Part shown: piece by piece, positions 26,674 through 38,900 of the stretch
Layout of the letters: every line of letters starts with the position of its first letter
Position numbering within the stretch: position 1 is the stretch's first letter
NCBI GenBank assembly: GCA_910591455.2
Contig: OU342804.1
Location: 25,078,710-25,142,709 of the forward strand
Origin: Pholis gunnellus
Taxonomy: Eukaryota; Chordata; Actinopteri; Perciformes; Pholidae
Reading direction: 5' to 3'
Length of the DNA stretch: 64,000 nucleotides
Notes under the pieces: model-generated
What the model was told of the DNA's origin: nothing
Database searches by the model: none
Seen by the model: only the letters and a program-made list of their open reading frames with translations
Program-made: the position numbers and the translations under genes

Positions 26674-26830
26674 AATTTATTAGGAGCCCCATTAGCTATT
26701 CTTCCTGGGTACCAAAATAAAGACCTTACATAGTGACAATGCAACCATTATAATTTACATCATGACCTTAACAATGCAGATACAAACTGGACTAAAAACA
26801 GGATTAAAAAAAACAAGAAAACTGTTCCAG
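26674..26830. repeat. Dispersed fish repeat, GGA(T)CCCCATTAGCT type
   Basis: It opens with TTTATTAGGAGCCCCATTAG and then ATTCTTCCTGGGTACCA, the start of a repeat I recall as abundant in fish genomes (usually GGATCCCCATTAGCT and TCTTCCTGGGGTCC). It continues as A-rich sequence to about 26830. It is probably a LINE or SINE tail; the class is uncertain. Confidence 0.45.
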
Positions 26831-28239
26831 GACCAGAAAATGATAAATAATTTGATAACTCATTGCAAATCAAAATGAGGTGTTTCATTACTTATCAATG
26901 CAATAATTGAAATACATGAAAATATTGAATTTAGTCCAGTATCCCACACAATAATCGAAATATACGAAAATACCCTGTTTCAATCCAATATTCCCAGTCC
27001 ACAAACTCAGACAGCATATCAGCTAACATAATGAAACATCTCACATTTGGATTAGATTCAAAACTTCTTGCATCTTTTTAACACATGAGGGATGAATCAC
27101 CTCTCAGATTGAGATAATTAAGGTTGGTATGATTAATTGCAGTGTGATGTTATCTGCAAGGTCCCCACATAGGCAAAAAGACTGTCCCAGCAGGATATCA
27201 CACGTCACCTTTTACCTGCCCGCCTATAATTTTGGAAATCTGTTGAAACATCAGTTGGGGAAAAAAATATGTCATTCATATTTAAATTTTCACTATATTT
27301 AACAGGTTTTAAAAAAATATGTTATCCTGCAACTCTGTTTATCACCTTTGACAATTCATTCAAACAAACTTACGTTAAAAAAAATGCTGTCAAAGGTATG
27401 CTGTGTTCGTTGGATATCATGCAACACCAGTGTAACAAATTGCTTTTGCATGGGTAAGCATGAGCAGTTCATGACAGAACAACCAGGGGGTCATGTCTAT
27501 CAATAGGTCATGAACTGTAAATGGCTAACTATTAGGATAGTAATACAAATAAGACCATGAACAAATAGTGTATACAGAGTACGCTAAAACATTTAAGAAT
27601 TAAAAAGAGTCCCAATTTATAATTCAGGCCATTGTTGTCTTGTGTGCTCAGAGGAAAAACTTGCAGCTCACAATTGGCTTTTCCCTTGAGAAAATAATTA
27701 ATTTTCTTGTTTTGAAATTTCTGAATTCAGAGTTCCTCATTCCTCACCCCTAGACCCCCTCAGGAGAAATAAGGAGCACAAGCACGGATTAATCAAAAAC
27801 AAATGATCCAGGCATAAAGAAAAGAGAAGGAAAATTGGAAGATAGAAATATAAGCTTGATAAATGAGTGATAAATGAAAAAGTACACTTTTCACTTCTAC
27901 AGATATATTCATGATGGGTAATTGTATTGGATAATGTACCCATAATTGAAATAGACATACCACACCTTTATCCTTTATCCTTTATAGTGTGTAGCATTGT
28001 ACTAGAAAATAAAAGACAATCTGGTCTCTGAGATGATGGTGATTTATGTCCATATATATATATTATATATATCTTACGTCCATATATATATTTTCCATCA
28101 TTACCATCTGTCCGTTAGACCATCAGTCAAGCGGGCTACATGAGTGGTAAGATAATCAATTGTGAATAAAGTCCCATTTTAGCTTTTTTATACTAGAAAA
28201 TATAAACTGATCAAAGCTGGATTCTGTTAAAGGGTTATG
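26831..28239. other. Non-coding with small tandem duplications
   Basis: TTTATCC is repeated in tandem near 27966-27985. A block reading TTA(T/C)GTCCATATATATATA occurs twice, at 28044-28061 and 28074-28091. No gene recognised. Confidence 0.5.
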
Positions 28240-28440
28240 TTTTTTAACATGCCCTGCCAACATTGTAATTACTATAGTACATAAATGGCAACTACATATG
28301 GTTAGGTAACAAAAAAGATTTGGTTAGGCTAGTGGTTGTCATGGTTAAATATTGATATGCCATTGCAACATTAATTGTTGATGCGAGACAGAACATGAAC
28401 CCTGGTGTCAGGCATCAAGGTCCGAGGCATTACACACTTA
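28240..28440 (+). repeat. Probable degenerate copy of the dispersed repeat family
   Basis: It shows GGTTAGGTAACAAAAAAGAT, then a TGGTTAGGCTAGTGGTTGTC-like block, and later a GACAGAACATGAACCCTGGT block, in the same order as the better copy at 61868-62120. The match is loose. Confidence 0.3.
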
Positions 28441-28840
28441 CTTGTTCACACTACTTAGAAAGAGAACACGGATCCTGAACATCCACTGAAGTGCATCCAC
28501 TATGAATAGAATTCCTCTGAAGACTAGGCTAAGAAAAAACTATGCATGTACAACTACAGCATTTACAGCAGGCCAAAGTTGAACCACAACGTTGCCCTGC
28601 AAAATATAATCGACATTGACAACTGACAGATTGAGTGCTAATTTTAACATTTGCCTTTGTTTTCTCCTCTAAACTACAAGTTTGTTTTTATCGTGTGTTA
28701 TTGTCTGAGCACTAATGTTTTCGTATCCTGCTGATCTCTATTCTAGCCAATGCTGTCTACTGTTTGATTCTGACTTTTATTCTTGTATAATAATGTTTAT
28801 CAGTAAGAAACAAAGAATGGTCAAACTGTGATGTCTCCAC

Positions 28841-28842
<2 letters not shown>

Positions 28843-28879
<37 letters not shown>

Positions 28880-28896
28880 TCTCTCTCTCTCTCTCT
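28843..28896. repeat. (CT)27 microsatellite
   Basis: Fifty-four bases of CT with a single CA interruption at 28873. The Leu-Ser or Arg-Glu runs seen in translation are artefacts of the repeat. Confidence 0.97.
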
Positions 28897-30459
28897 TGTC
28901 CAATCATTTATCCATCTCTTTTTTGGAGCCTTGAGAAAGCTCCATTTCTGTCTGTACCAGAACATCTTTCTGCTAGGTTTCCCCTAACACATCTTGAAAA
29001 TGTACACATGAATGCCATCAGTGCCCACACGCAGCCAGATTGCCCCTGTCAAGCAAACACACTCAGCCCAGACATTCTCGCTTACCAGATGCGAAGGCCG
29101 ACTTGAAGAGATATTGCAACCCATAAGAGACACCACTTCATGAAATCTTAAAAGGAGATGGTCTTGCTGAAGACAGAATTTCAGCTAACTTAGCAGCTCA
29201 CTGAAAACTGTTTTATTTTTTAGTATGTATACACTAATATACACAAAGGATTCAGGCTTTTCTTCCTCTGAGTTTTGCAGGCTTGAAAAACAAACATTTA
29301 TCAGTCTACAGTGAGCAATGGACATGACTGTCACAAGATGGAGTGATATTTGACTTGGAAGTTTTACTTAATTTATCAATGTTCAATCTCATAAAGAGCT
29401 TCTGTTTCTTAATACGCTCCTTAATAGCACATTTCTGTATAGATTAAATGGGTAACATTTATATTAAACTATTTACAGTTATAGTAGCTCCTTATACCAT
29501 CCCTCCAAAGGCCAGTGGTTTCATCCTCATGTACTTACATATAGCAATAACATAATTATAGGCTTATTCAACATACTATATAAATGCATAGACAGATCAT
29601 TAGTTTCCCTTTGTCTCACATTCAACCGCAGTGTTCTCACCTCATGTCTTCCTTTCCAGGTCAGTGACAGAGAGCCACCCCACAAACCGTCTCTCTCGCT
29701 CATTAATTAAATGTGATAGTACCTTTCTCCATAGGATCAATCAGTGTGTGTACAGTTATTGACCTAAGACTTTCTCCAACTGAGCCCCCCTTTTGTGCTC
29801 CCACCAACTGATGATCTTATGTAGCCATGAGCCAAAATGCAGCGATAAAGAGGGTTGTGCAGAAGGCTGGCCATCATGTCTTCAGTGATACAAACAGACA
29901 TCTACCTCATTACTCCAGCTCTTTATTGTGTTCTCCTCTTGTGGCTATGATCTTCTTCACTCTTAAAAAGCCACATTCATCATCCTTTTGTCTCCCTATG
30001 CTGTCTCTCATCTGTTTATCTAGCCGAGGTGAACTCAGAAGCCAAGAAAGTCTAATTTCTTTCCAGTAATCTTTCCGTCTCTAACAAACACTTTCTCATT
30101 CTGTCTTTCCTCAAAGACCGATCCAATATAAGACCTTATCATCTCTTCACCTTAGCTCAACAAGCTCCACAAAGTGCAACACCGATTCTTTAAGAATATT
30201 ATAGAAATCCCCGTATACAATCTTTGATAAAGTTTTAAGAGGATAAGCACAAGATTTTAGTGTGCTGAATGTGGACGATCCATCCAAACTAGAATGCTTC
30301 TGCCAAAAAGTTATATACATCAAACTAATGACATAAACATAGAGGAGCTTCTAACAGACTAATAACTTGTATAGAAATATGCAATATAACATAAGCTTGA
30401 AGCATAACCTTTGTTTTTCTTTACTTCCATCTAATCTTCTCCTTCCCTCTTTGTATCTC
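28897..30459. other. Non-coding, nothing recognised
   Basis: No recognisable gene or element. A pyrimidine tract ending in AG at 29659 looks like an acceptor, but no open frame follows that I can support. Confidence 0.45.
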
Positions 30460-30705
30460 TCAGATTCTCTCTTCATGCAGAGCTGACATAGCCAAGTGGA
30501 CATGTTGAGTTATTGTGCTGGAGGCGATGGTACTCTGCTGTGCTTCACAGATGATCATTTCCCAATTCCACAGCCGAGGAGCGCAGGCCTGCAGTAATTG
30601 CTGCAATGCATCCAGCAGCCGGTCCTTATCTGATGCTGTGACAAGAATAGGCCCCATTTTATTGGTCTCACACCCTATGTAATTCAAGAGAGCTTGCATC
30701 ATTTC
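30460..30705 (-). CDS. Weak candidate terminal coding exon, unknown protein
   Basis: On the minus strand TCTCTTCTGCAG is a good acceptor, followed from 30705 by 81 open codons and a TGA (30460-30462). The peptide begins EMMQALLNYIGCETNKMGP and continues with a Leu/Gln-rich, probably helical stretch (DRLLDALQQLLQAC, residues about 28-41). I do not recognise the family. The segment is GC-richer than its neighbours. The frame also stays open upstream of the acceptor to 30765. No partner exon or poly(A) signal could be tied to it. Frames of this length also arise by chance in 64 kb. Confidence 0.18.
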   Translation of the reverse strand, partial: EMMQALLNYIGCETNKMGPILVTASDKDRLLDALQQLLQACAPRLWNWEMIICEAQQSTIASSTITQHVHLAMSALHEERI

Positions 30706-33019
30706 CTGCAGAAGAGATGACCATGATGGTGTCACCCTAGGGTGCTTGATGCTGATTGGACGCACAGCATGGCCATGAGCAAATAAATCACTTCTCCTGT
30801 GTTCAGAGTAGAAACATAAGCCCTATGGGTGACCAACCACTATCATCACTGAGACACACACACTCACAAACACACATTTACGCACAGTTCGCTTAGCACA
30901 AACAATTACAGCCTTGATTCCCTAGGCCCTAATCAGAGCCAACACAAGGCACATGCAGCATACTGGTGAGATCATAATTAAAACCTGTCTCTTGGCATAT
31001 TATGTGGCATCTCCCAGAAGGAAGATTCTGTAACTGTAAATATATATATCACACTAAATCACCACCACACCAAGGAATTATTATGCTAATTTATACTAGC
31101 ATGCAGTGTATTTGATTGTCAGAATCCATGCAGGTTTTACCTCATTTCAGCATTATAAAGTAAGAGACAAAATATAAAATGTATTTAATCAAAACAAATT
31201 GACACCTGACTGTATTTGTAGCAATTAGAGCGTTTTGCAGTGATTTCTGATGAAACTGTCTCTGACTTGCAACATACTGAGTCCACATACGTATGCTGAC
31301 CTTTCCTTTCAAGAATCTGTATGCGAGTTCACAAAGAATGATTTCAGAACCAACCACTAAATGAAACTTAAGCGGAAGTTCAGTCAGGAAGACTGTCTTT
31401 ATACTCCTTTTCATTCACATGCTCTCAGTCTCTCTCTACCTGTGATTAATCTATCCGCTGATTGTGGGAACTCACTTTAAATTAACCAACCAGGTTCTGC
31501 ACAGTATCCTGAAACCAATCACATCTGCTGCCTTCAATTGTCATTTCAGCAGAATCGGATGCGACCCTCCCCCCTCCAGTCGGCATCACAGTCATGCTCC
31601 TCATTCATCATCGGACTCCCTTCATCACCGCCAGTGTCTGGACTCCAAGGGGATTATGCCTTAGCTGACCCGAGCATCACTAGCCCTCTATTATCCTAAT
31701 TCAAGATGGAGTCCAATCGCCAAAGACTTTGCACTATACAATTTGTATGCATGTGTAATAAATTATTGTTAAATTCTAATGAAGTCTCTTCTGATTGAAT
31801 TGGCATTGTTTCACATACTGTCTTCAGAGGGTTTACCTTTCAATGTCACAACACAGTAACCTGTATGGTGCCACCTACAACAATCCACATCTGTTTAACA
31901 TGATCAATGAATTTTTATTGACTTTGAATAATTTTTTAACTCTTAATTTTGCATCACATTTCATCTGAACATGCATTTAAGTAAATATTACACAAACGAT
32001 GTGTGGATGAGCTACTTGAGCTTTGTTCGCATTATATTAAGTAAGGTAAAATGTTTAAAGCCCAAATTGGCAATTTGTCAGTTACCAAAAAAACAGAATC
32101 AGTGAAGAAGCATTCCTAGATAGTCTTACCCAGAGTTAGACAACTGGAAGTACACAAGCCCGTTTTAAGATAAAATCATTACAATGAAAAATAAGTCAAC
32201 ATTTTTGGCTACAACATATTTGGTTACAGTTTATACCTGGACATACACTGACCACAATATTTACATAATCTGAGCCATACTTGGGTTGCAATGTGCAACA
32301 CACCATTATAAATCCCATCAGCCCACAAAACTGAAAACACTTACTTTGGTCTAAAACAGAGCTTTAGGGCATTTTAACAAGGCTTTAATTACTTTGAAAG
32401 TAAAGCTCTGTATTTTACAGCTAAAGAAGCAAAGTATTCAACCTCCCAATTATAATATGGATTACATTTTTGAAAGCATTACAGAACCAGTTTTCTTACT
32501 TGGCAGCAAAATCTGGAGCACATTAATTAAAAAGGAAAAATAGGACTCAAAAAAAAATAAATGCATTTAGGATTCAGTAAAAGCATATTAAAAGTTCACA
32601 GGAACTGTTGAAATTGTGGATGCAGAGCTGAGTTCTGAGCATATCCCTTTATAATAAAAATGAAAAAGAACTCCTAAATTTGGGAAGAATCAAACTCAGT
32701 TCTATTTCGTATAGGCTTCAACCTCTAAGAGCTGTCTCTATTGGATTCATCCCTGTGTCGGGCAGATTTTTTTGAGACCTTGTACCCTGCACAGCCTCCC
32801 TTATGTACGCACTTTCAACATATAACAGCCATGCAACCAAAGCTCACTCTCATTTTTTCTTCCGCATTAAGCAGTCAAGTAAAGAAGATTGAAGAGGTCT
32901 AGCTGTGTTCGATTGTGTACTGGCTGCTGAATCAGCTACATCCTTCAATCAGACTTTTACCCCAGCAGTGAAATCTGGCACAGTCCACTCCGGGCTAGAG
33001 CTTACCCTGCAGGCCGCTT
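30706..33019. other. Non-coding, nothing recognised
   Basis: AT-rich, no recognisable coding. The patch at 31490-31800 is GC-richer and ends with AATAAATTATTG, which could be part of an old LTR, but no ends or duplications were found. Confidence 0.45.
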
Positions 33020-34370
33020 GCTTACTGTACTTGCTTGTCTTTGTAGGAGCTGTGGTGACGAGCTGAGACTTTCACTTCGCTTCGTGTTGAAGGTAGCAGG
33101 GATGACAGCTGGGTAGACCGTCAAGATACCAACGGATGAGCTGGACATCTCCCCCTGCGACTTTCTGGAGATGGAGTTGGTTATCTTCCTGGTTCTCCCT
33201 CTTTCGTGTTGGTAGCATTGGAGGCTACTGATGATGAGGAATACAGAGCCCTGCACTTGCAGTTTTCTCCATCCCCACTGTGGCCAAAAGCCCTGCAGCA
33301 GCGACTTTCTCCTTTTACGCATCATTTGCCCACCTCTAAGGCACTTTTCCAGGACCTTCCAAGCATCATGAACATGGCGGTAGATCTGAGAGGTATTGTA
33401 TGCTTACCGCTCGCACAACAGTACCGCTCAGATGGTTGCAGTGCAAATTAACATTTTGCTTTCTCCCTGGAGCTAGCCACAGACATCGGGAAGACTATGA
33501 TAACTGTCCTGACCCTCACCTGGGCTTCTACGGTGGAGGTGTCAAGAATTATAGCATGGCAAACGATGATGCAGCCAAGGAAGCCGAGAGGGTGAGGAAA
33601 CACATCTTCTGGAGCAAAGTTGCACTTTAGCCACAGCATTACAGACACCAAGATGCTCACTCCAAGAAGAGGCACCCTCCAGCTGCTGCTGGTCCTAAAC
33701 TTACTCTAGTGCCCTCTCCTCCCCGTCGAGATATCCTCCACTTTCGGCTGCAGCCCAGTAAGCTCTGTGGCATCGCGGTAAAGACAACAGCCCTTATCCG
33801 GGCCACCCACTCTCTTCTAAAGCGTGGTCTCCTCTCAGCCTCTCAGCCTCTCAGCCTCTCTGTTTATGCCCCCACTTCTTTCTCAAACCCTTCCCACTGA
33901 AAGTAGAGGCTGGAAGCGTCACACACAAGTCACAATGCAGCAGGCACAGCCCAGTCAATTCCTCACATTTTCATAAGTGACGAATCTTCCTTTAAAATGT
34001 GCATTACTGACCTTTAAGATTTTTTTAACCACCTCCTACCCATTGGAGTGAGTTGGTGGACATCCCAGAATTGACCTATGTCAGACTCAGGGTTTGGACA
34101 CAGAGTTAAACAATGACGCGTTATGCGTTTTCAGTACAACAGCCAGCACCGATCCTTAAGAGGCTGCCTTCCCATGGGCTGTAGGTAACTAACACTTGTT
34201 TCATACAGCGGTGGAGAAGATGACAAATTGGCTGAAAACAATGCCAGATGCTCCACAGATGTGCATTCGCCCACTTATGGAGCTCAGCTTAGTGTGGGAG
34301 AGCCTGCTTTCCATAAATACATAAAACAAAAACGACACCCTGATCAGGAGTTGGCGGAGCTTCTGGGGTA
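33020..34370 (+). pseudogene. DIRS retrotransposon, 5' (gag-like) part, decayed
   Basis: This GC-richer stretch precedes the DIRS reverse transcriptase on the same strand. Around 33405-33465, in one frame, STAQMVAVQINILL resembles the conserved helix found late in the gag-like protein of fish DIRS elements. A second segment near 33510-33570 (RIIAWQTMMQ) fits the block after it. Frameshifts and stops are frequent throughout, and no continuous frame exceeds 81 codons. The left border is not defined: DIRS elements lack simple target duplications and their inverted ends were not seen. The assignment rests mainly on position and strand relative to the clear RT/RNase H part. Confidence 0.4.
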
Positions 34371-34374
34371 GGAA

Positions 34375-35585
34375 GCTATCTCCTATGTCTCTCCAGGAGA
34401 GGAGGAGGGTACAGCAGCTGATACTTCTGTATCTCTTGCCAGACGGCAGCAGGGTTGGGTATTGTCTTTAAATATCCTTTGAGCTCTTCACAGGCGCCTC
34501 TGCTCACTGTGTGTACTGCATTCAGTAACTGAGGTTTTTGTGGTGTAAATATCCTCATGAAATGTTTAAGCAGGATGGAGATATGTGATATGTGATGACC
34601 ATGACCACAAAACTGTTCACTTGCTCCACCTCAGCACCATTGATGTAGGCAGGGTTGTTTATCTTCTCCTGCTTATTTCTAAAATCAGCTATCAGCTCCT
34701 TGATTTTACTGGTGTTGAGCATTAGGTTGTTAGTGTCACCTACAAATATCACAACATATTTCTCTTCATGTTGGGGGTTGCAGTCGTGGGTGCACAGTAT
34801 GAAAAGAAGGGGGCTGAGCACAAAGCCCCGCAGGGCTCCAGGGTGCAACACAAAGGTGGAGGCGTGGCTCCCAATCCGAACTGTCGGGGGCTTGTTTGTG
34901 CAGAAATCTAATAACCAGTTGCTGAATGTGGTACTCGAGCCTAGAGCCCATCAAGTTCATGGGGGGGATGTGTTGAATGTTGAACTGAAATCAACAAACA
35001 TTTTGATGGTGGTGTTATTTCCAAGATGTGTGAGGGCTGAATGGAGGGCAGTGGAGATTGACAGCTTTGTTGTCTATGAAGAGGGCCCTGACCTCTCCAT
35101 GCATCCCTCTTTGTGATCACCAAATCATCAACACATTTGATTGATGTCATTCCTGAACAAGTGCCAGTCTGTACAGTCCTAAAAAGCTGCTGTAGCTTCA
35201 TTAGTTTCAAAAGCTTGATCCGTGATGTTATGATGAAGCCATATCTCTGTAACGATGTGGACACAACGTTCTCTAATGTCCTGTTGCTGGGTTAGCCTGT
35301 GTTTCATCTCATCCATTGTATTTCCAGCAACCAGACATTAGCAAAGAGCAGCGTGTGGAATAGCCTTGGTTACTATCTGGGTTGGCTTAGCTCTTATCCT
35401 GGCTCTACCAATTCTCTTCCTTTTGCCAGTCTGGCTGGGTGGTCGAGATTTGGTAGGCAGTGATCGTCTCAAAATCCACTGCTCTTCATCCAATCCTCGT
35501 ACTTTCTTTTCTGAACTACATGCGCCATTACAATTGACTCCCATTCAAACTATTATCTTGCTCTGCCCACTTTCTCCAATTTATA
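34375..35585 (-). mobile_element. L2-like LINE, truncated, inserted in the DIRS element
   Basis: This minus-strand LINE interrupts the DIRS element. The reverse-transcriptase core lies at about 34600-34960, with 5' sequence out to about 35585. The 35163-35480 portion is homologous to 6460-6845. Its insertion (with or without a deletion) removed the DIRS reverse-transcriptase N-terminal half: DIRS coding stops near 34370 and resumes at 35589 well into the domain. The 3' end near 34375-34460 includes the GCCAGACGGCAGCAG word commonly seen in the last coding part of these LINEs. Confidence 0.7.
34600..34960 (-). pseudogene. L2-like LINE reverse transcriptase core, defective
   Basis: In minus-strand frames joined by a shift near 34840, the order is a LLDFCTNKPPTVRIG-like segment, then GALRGFVLSPLLF, then THDC, FVGDT, LMLNTSKIKELIADFR and INGAEVEQVNSF. 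This is the order around the reverse-transcriptase palm of fish L2/CR1-type LINEs. In intact relatives the first block reads G-x-P-Q-G and the catalytic box F-A-D-D; here they read G-A-L-R-G and F-V-G-D, so the first catalytic aspartate is lost. About 30 residues after the catalytic box are deleted. It is an inactive relic. Confidence 0.8.
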
Positions 35586-35588
35586 GAA

Positions 35589-36312
35589 AAAGCGAGATCA
35601 GGGTTTTGTCCTACTTAGGCAAGCTAAAGCTTATGACTCCCTTCCAGGAGAAAGCTTCACTTCATACAGTTGAAGTCATACAGCACATGCAAACACTGGG
35701 TTTCACCATAAAGTTAGAGAAGAGCTTTATGCTCCCCACCCAGTTGTTAGTTTACCTTGGTGTGAATATGAATTCAGTCACCAAGAGAGCTAGGCTGTTA
35801 CAAGCCACCCTGGATGCGTCAAAATCTTTGATGTCACACAACGTGCTCCACAGAGTGATGACAGTGCTGTCAGTGATACCTGATAGGTACGATGTCCGCA
35901 GGCCATGTGGTTGTCCCACTGGGACAAGAAAAAAATACAAAGGCCTCCGCTTCAATACAGTTGAACTCAAATATCACATATATCAGTGTACATTGATGCA
36001 TCCCTCTCTGGATGGAGTGGGATGTGCCAGTGTCAAGTTTTTAGTGGAAAACGGGGAAATTCCCCATCCCTCCCACAAACTGGAGCTGTCCACGCTACTG
36101 AAAGTACTAGGCACTTTGCTTCTTTGCTGAAAAAACGACATCATGCTGACAGACAACATGACACCGGCACCGTACATCAACCATCAGGGCAGTGTGTGCT
36201 CAGCCCAGTTGCAAGAAATAGCCAGGTTTCTTCTGCTGTAGTCTCACAGGCACCTACTCTCTATCACACCCCTGGGGTAGAAAACCCCACTGCAGACTTA
36301 ATACGTCCCTGA
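35589..36312 (+). pseudogene. DIRS reverse transcriptase/RNase H, broken
   Basis: From 35589 the frame reads RVLSYLGKLKLM, EKASLHTVEVIQHMQTLGFT and PTQLLVYLGV, the C-terminal half of a DIRS-type reverse transcriptase. The catalytic Y-L-D-D box is Y-L-G-K here, so both aspartates are gone. The first frame (35366-36130) covers LINE-derived DNA at its start. A second frame (35986-36312) takes over with YIDASLSGWSGMCQ, the RNase H-like start, and ends with TPGVENPTADLI, equivalent to the H-x-P-G-x-x-N-x-x-A-D-x-L-S-R block. The switch between frames near 35900-36000, plus later shifts, shows loss of function. The N-terminal half of the domain is missing. Confidence 0.82.
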
Positions 36313-36682
36313 CTGGTTTGGGAAGGCGAAGGTTGATCTGTTCGCCTCATGAGTGAATGCCCACTGCGGTTCTCCATGAACACATTAAACCACCCTCCAC
36401 TAGGAGAGTATGCCTTCTCTCACCAACTGTAGCCCAGGCTTGTCCTTTACGCATATCCCCCAGGTCCCCTGATTCCTTAATTGTTATGTCATATTTTGGA
36501 ATAGAATCTTGTGGCACCAGAATGCATGATGCCATGGTTCCGGACCATGGTGCAGCTACAGACAGGGAAATTGTGGAAGCTACTATTGTGCAGAAAAGCA
36601 CTATCACAGCTGCATGCCGTGATCCTCCACCTCCCAGAGATTGGACAATGGCTTTGGGCCTGGACCCTGGAACAGGGGCGCT
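36313..36682 (+). pseudogene. DIRS region after RNase H, decayed
   Basis: Directly after the RNase H block a frame reads VDLFAS, then a stop, then VNAHC, the V-D-L-F-A-S-x-x-N-x-x-C-P motif that follows RNase H in DIRS polyproteins. Towards 36640-36670 the frame reads LWAWTLE, similar to the Trp-rich L-W-A-W-P-L block at the end of this domain. The segment stops at the TTAA into which the piggyBac-type element inserted. Confidence 0.65.
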
Positions 36683-37208
36683 TTAACCCTTACTTACTGT
36701 TCATATTGAATGCCTTCACAGTATGGTTCGGGTCAATTTTGACCCAGACCAAGAATTCCCTCATAGTAAGTGTCTATACCAAATTTTTATACCAAACTAC
36801 AGATCTATTATGAATGTCTAAATAGCCTATGTCTCATTAATAAATGTATGATTAATCCTTAATAAATGTTTCTGAGAGCAGGGAGAGTGTATTTTTTAAG
36901 TTTTACAACATTCGTCTTTTGAGAAAAACATCTACTATTACACATTATCATGTCCTGTTTTACATAAGACATAAAAACATAAAAGCCATAATGACTTAGA
37001 TATATTGTATTGAATTTGAAAATGTCATGAACATTCTGGAACTGTTGGAATTTATAATATAACCATGTTTAATCATTGCAACCATTAAACGCTGTCCTCA
37101 CTGCTATATCATAAGAAATCATAATTATCAATATTAATTCAACATTTACCACTTAGAACACAAAACATTACATAATAAAATGCTTATTATAAACTAGTCA
37201 ATAATCAG

Positions 37209-37331
37209 TCAATAATCAGAGCTTTCTTCCACATTGTCTTCCTGCTCTGACACATCCTCCAAATCACTATCAACCTCCTCATCTTGGAAGAACAGATCAA
37301 GGGCCTGTTGCACACTAAATCTTGCTGCCAT
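37209..37331 (-). pseudogene. piggyBac transposase N-terminal fragment
   Basis: Forty codons from an ATG, then a stop. The peptide starts MAARFSVQQALDLFFQDEE and continues with a strongly acidic stretch (residues 17-39, Asp/Glu/Ser). It matches the N-terminus of the PGBD4-like transposases common in fish, where a short helical start and an acidic region precede the DDE domain. The catalytic domain and the cysteine-rich C-terminus are absent. The remaining 500 bp to the left end show no recognisable transposase frame. Confidence 0.65.
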
Positions 37332-37380
37332 GATGTCAGTCACTGAAATTGCAGCTCAGGTATCTTTATAATGTTATGAC

Positions 37381-37405
37381 CCCCCCACCACCACCACCAC
37401 CCTCC
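37381..37405. repeat. C-run and (CCA)n simple repeat
   Basis: Seven or more C followed by five CAC units inside the piggyBac-type element. Confidence 0.85.
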
Positions 37406-37767
37406 CAACCCAAATTGATTCAAATGTGTTACTTTGTAGATTATTTGATAATATTGCAGGTGCCGGTGCTTACAGGTGCAGATCTTGTGTCTGTTACAAG
37501 GCACCCTCTGACCTGTGGATGACCTCTGTTCCCTTTGTGCATCATGATCACTCCTGTGCTGTTTTACTATTTCACTGTTTCGAGGCTCCCCCATGCCCCT
37601 TCAAAGACCAGCAGGTGTCTGTCCTGCGGGAACCTGGGCAAATGTTGGAACACAGACAGTTCTCGTGACAGTGTCGAGGTCCCCCTTGAATTCTGTCACC
37701 ACTGTCCCATAAAAAATACACACAGACATGGCTTGTACAGTTTCACAGTTTCAAGATTCCTAAAACC

Positions 37768-38900
37768 CAGTGGCGGGCCGTGGATTTTATACCTGGGCCT
37801 TCAGTGCTGTTCGACACTTCTAATAACCTCATTATGACGTCACAGCTACGAGTTATTATTTGTTTCGCGTAAAAGCCGCATATTCCCATAACACTGCAAC
37901 ATTTGACAAATGAAATAAAATGTGCAGATACATGAATACGAGCATGACGGGATGCTGCGTCATTAACGGACAATATAGTCCAAATCAATGTAACACAATG
38001 ACAAGACCGTGGACCGGCGAAGGGCGGGCCGCGGTTGTGGAGCCGTTACCCTGCGAACGTGGTCGTTGAGTTGTAGATCCACTCCGAGTCTCTCCAAAAG
38101 TACCGACGCTCAGTTAAAATGAAACACATTCACAGCCATAACATGTGCAACGCTTCTCCGACGCTGCATACAAATCCTTTTCCTGGCTGGGTCAGGGCTG
38201 CTAGCTGTGGGGTCGTTTCTTACTGTCCAGTTTGTTGAGAAATGTCCTTCTTGAGAAAAGCGTTCCCAGTAACTCCGCCACTAAATCCGTTTCTCCTTGT
38301 TCCGCCATTTCATATTAAAAAAACAAAGCTAGGTAAAATGTCTTTCAAATATTTCCACTTGAACTCTGTCTGCTACAACCAAAGCTCTGCTAGCAAGCAT
38401 TATGTTTCGCGGGCAAGTAGTCACGTGCCCGCCCACTGACCAATCACAGCACACTCTGCACCTTGCGGAAGAGAGGCATCTGGACTCAGTAATGCTGACG
38501 TAACTAGGCCTGCAAACCGCTCTGGTGCGTCCATGAATCTCAAACTAAAGATCTGATTGGTTGAATCAACAATATCGTCCCCATTCAACTTAAACTGCAC
38601 ATGGATTCACTGGGTGAGTCTGGAGGCTGGGGCTTCTCTTCTTACTAGAGACACAGAGGTGAAATCTGATTAAAAGCTCTACTTAAAACAAGCTGCACTG
38701 GAAGCAGAGCAACTGAGGAGCACAGTAGCTGTGCAATGAGAAAATAAGATAATGGGAAAAATATTTTTATAAATTATAATAGATATAAGAAAAAATTAAA
38801 TGTATTTAGGAAAAAATATTAAATTATAAAATAGCTATAACTTTGTGATTCTGTTTAGGCCAGCAGAGAAGGCTTTGCAGGCCCTGACGGCCCGCCACTG
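37768..38900. mobile_element. Non-autonomous hAT transposon nested in piggyBac
   Basis: The ends CAGTGGCGGGCCGT and its exact inverse give a perfect 14-bp terminal repeat. A perfect 8-bp duplication CTAAAACC flanks it (37760-37767 and 38901-38908). The 1,133-bp interior is GC- and CpG-rich on the left and AT-rich near 38740-38840, and has no transposase I can recognise. The first nine terminal bases equal those of the element at 3873-4924, but the interiors do not look alike. It inserted after the piggyBac-type element, which it splits. Confidence 0.9.

Noticed and set aside
28777..29106. Open frames across the CT tract
   Set aside because: Leu-Ser and Arg-Glu runs produced by the dinucleotide repeat.
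31490..31800. Possible LTR or LINE tail ending in AATAAATTATTG
   Set aside because: No terminal dinucleotides, duplications or coding remnants could be defined.
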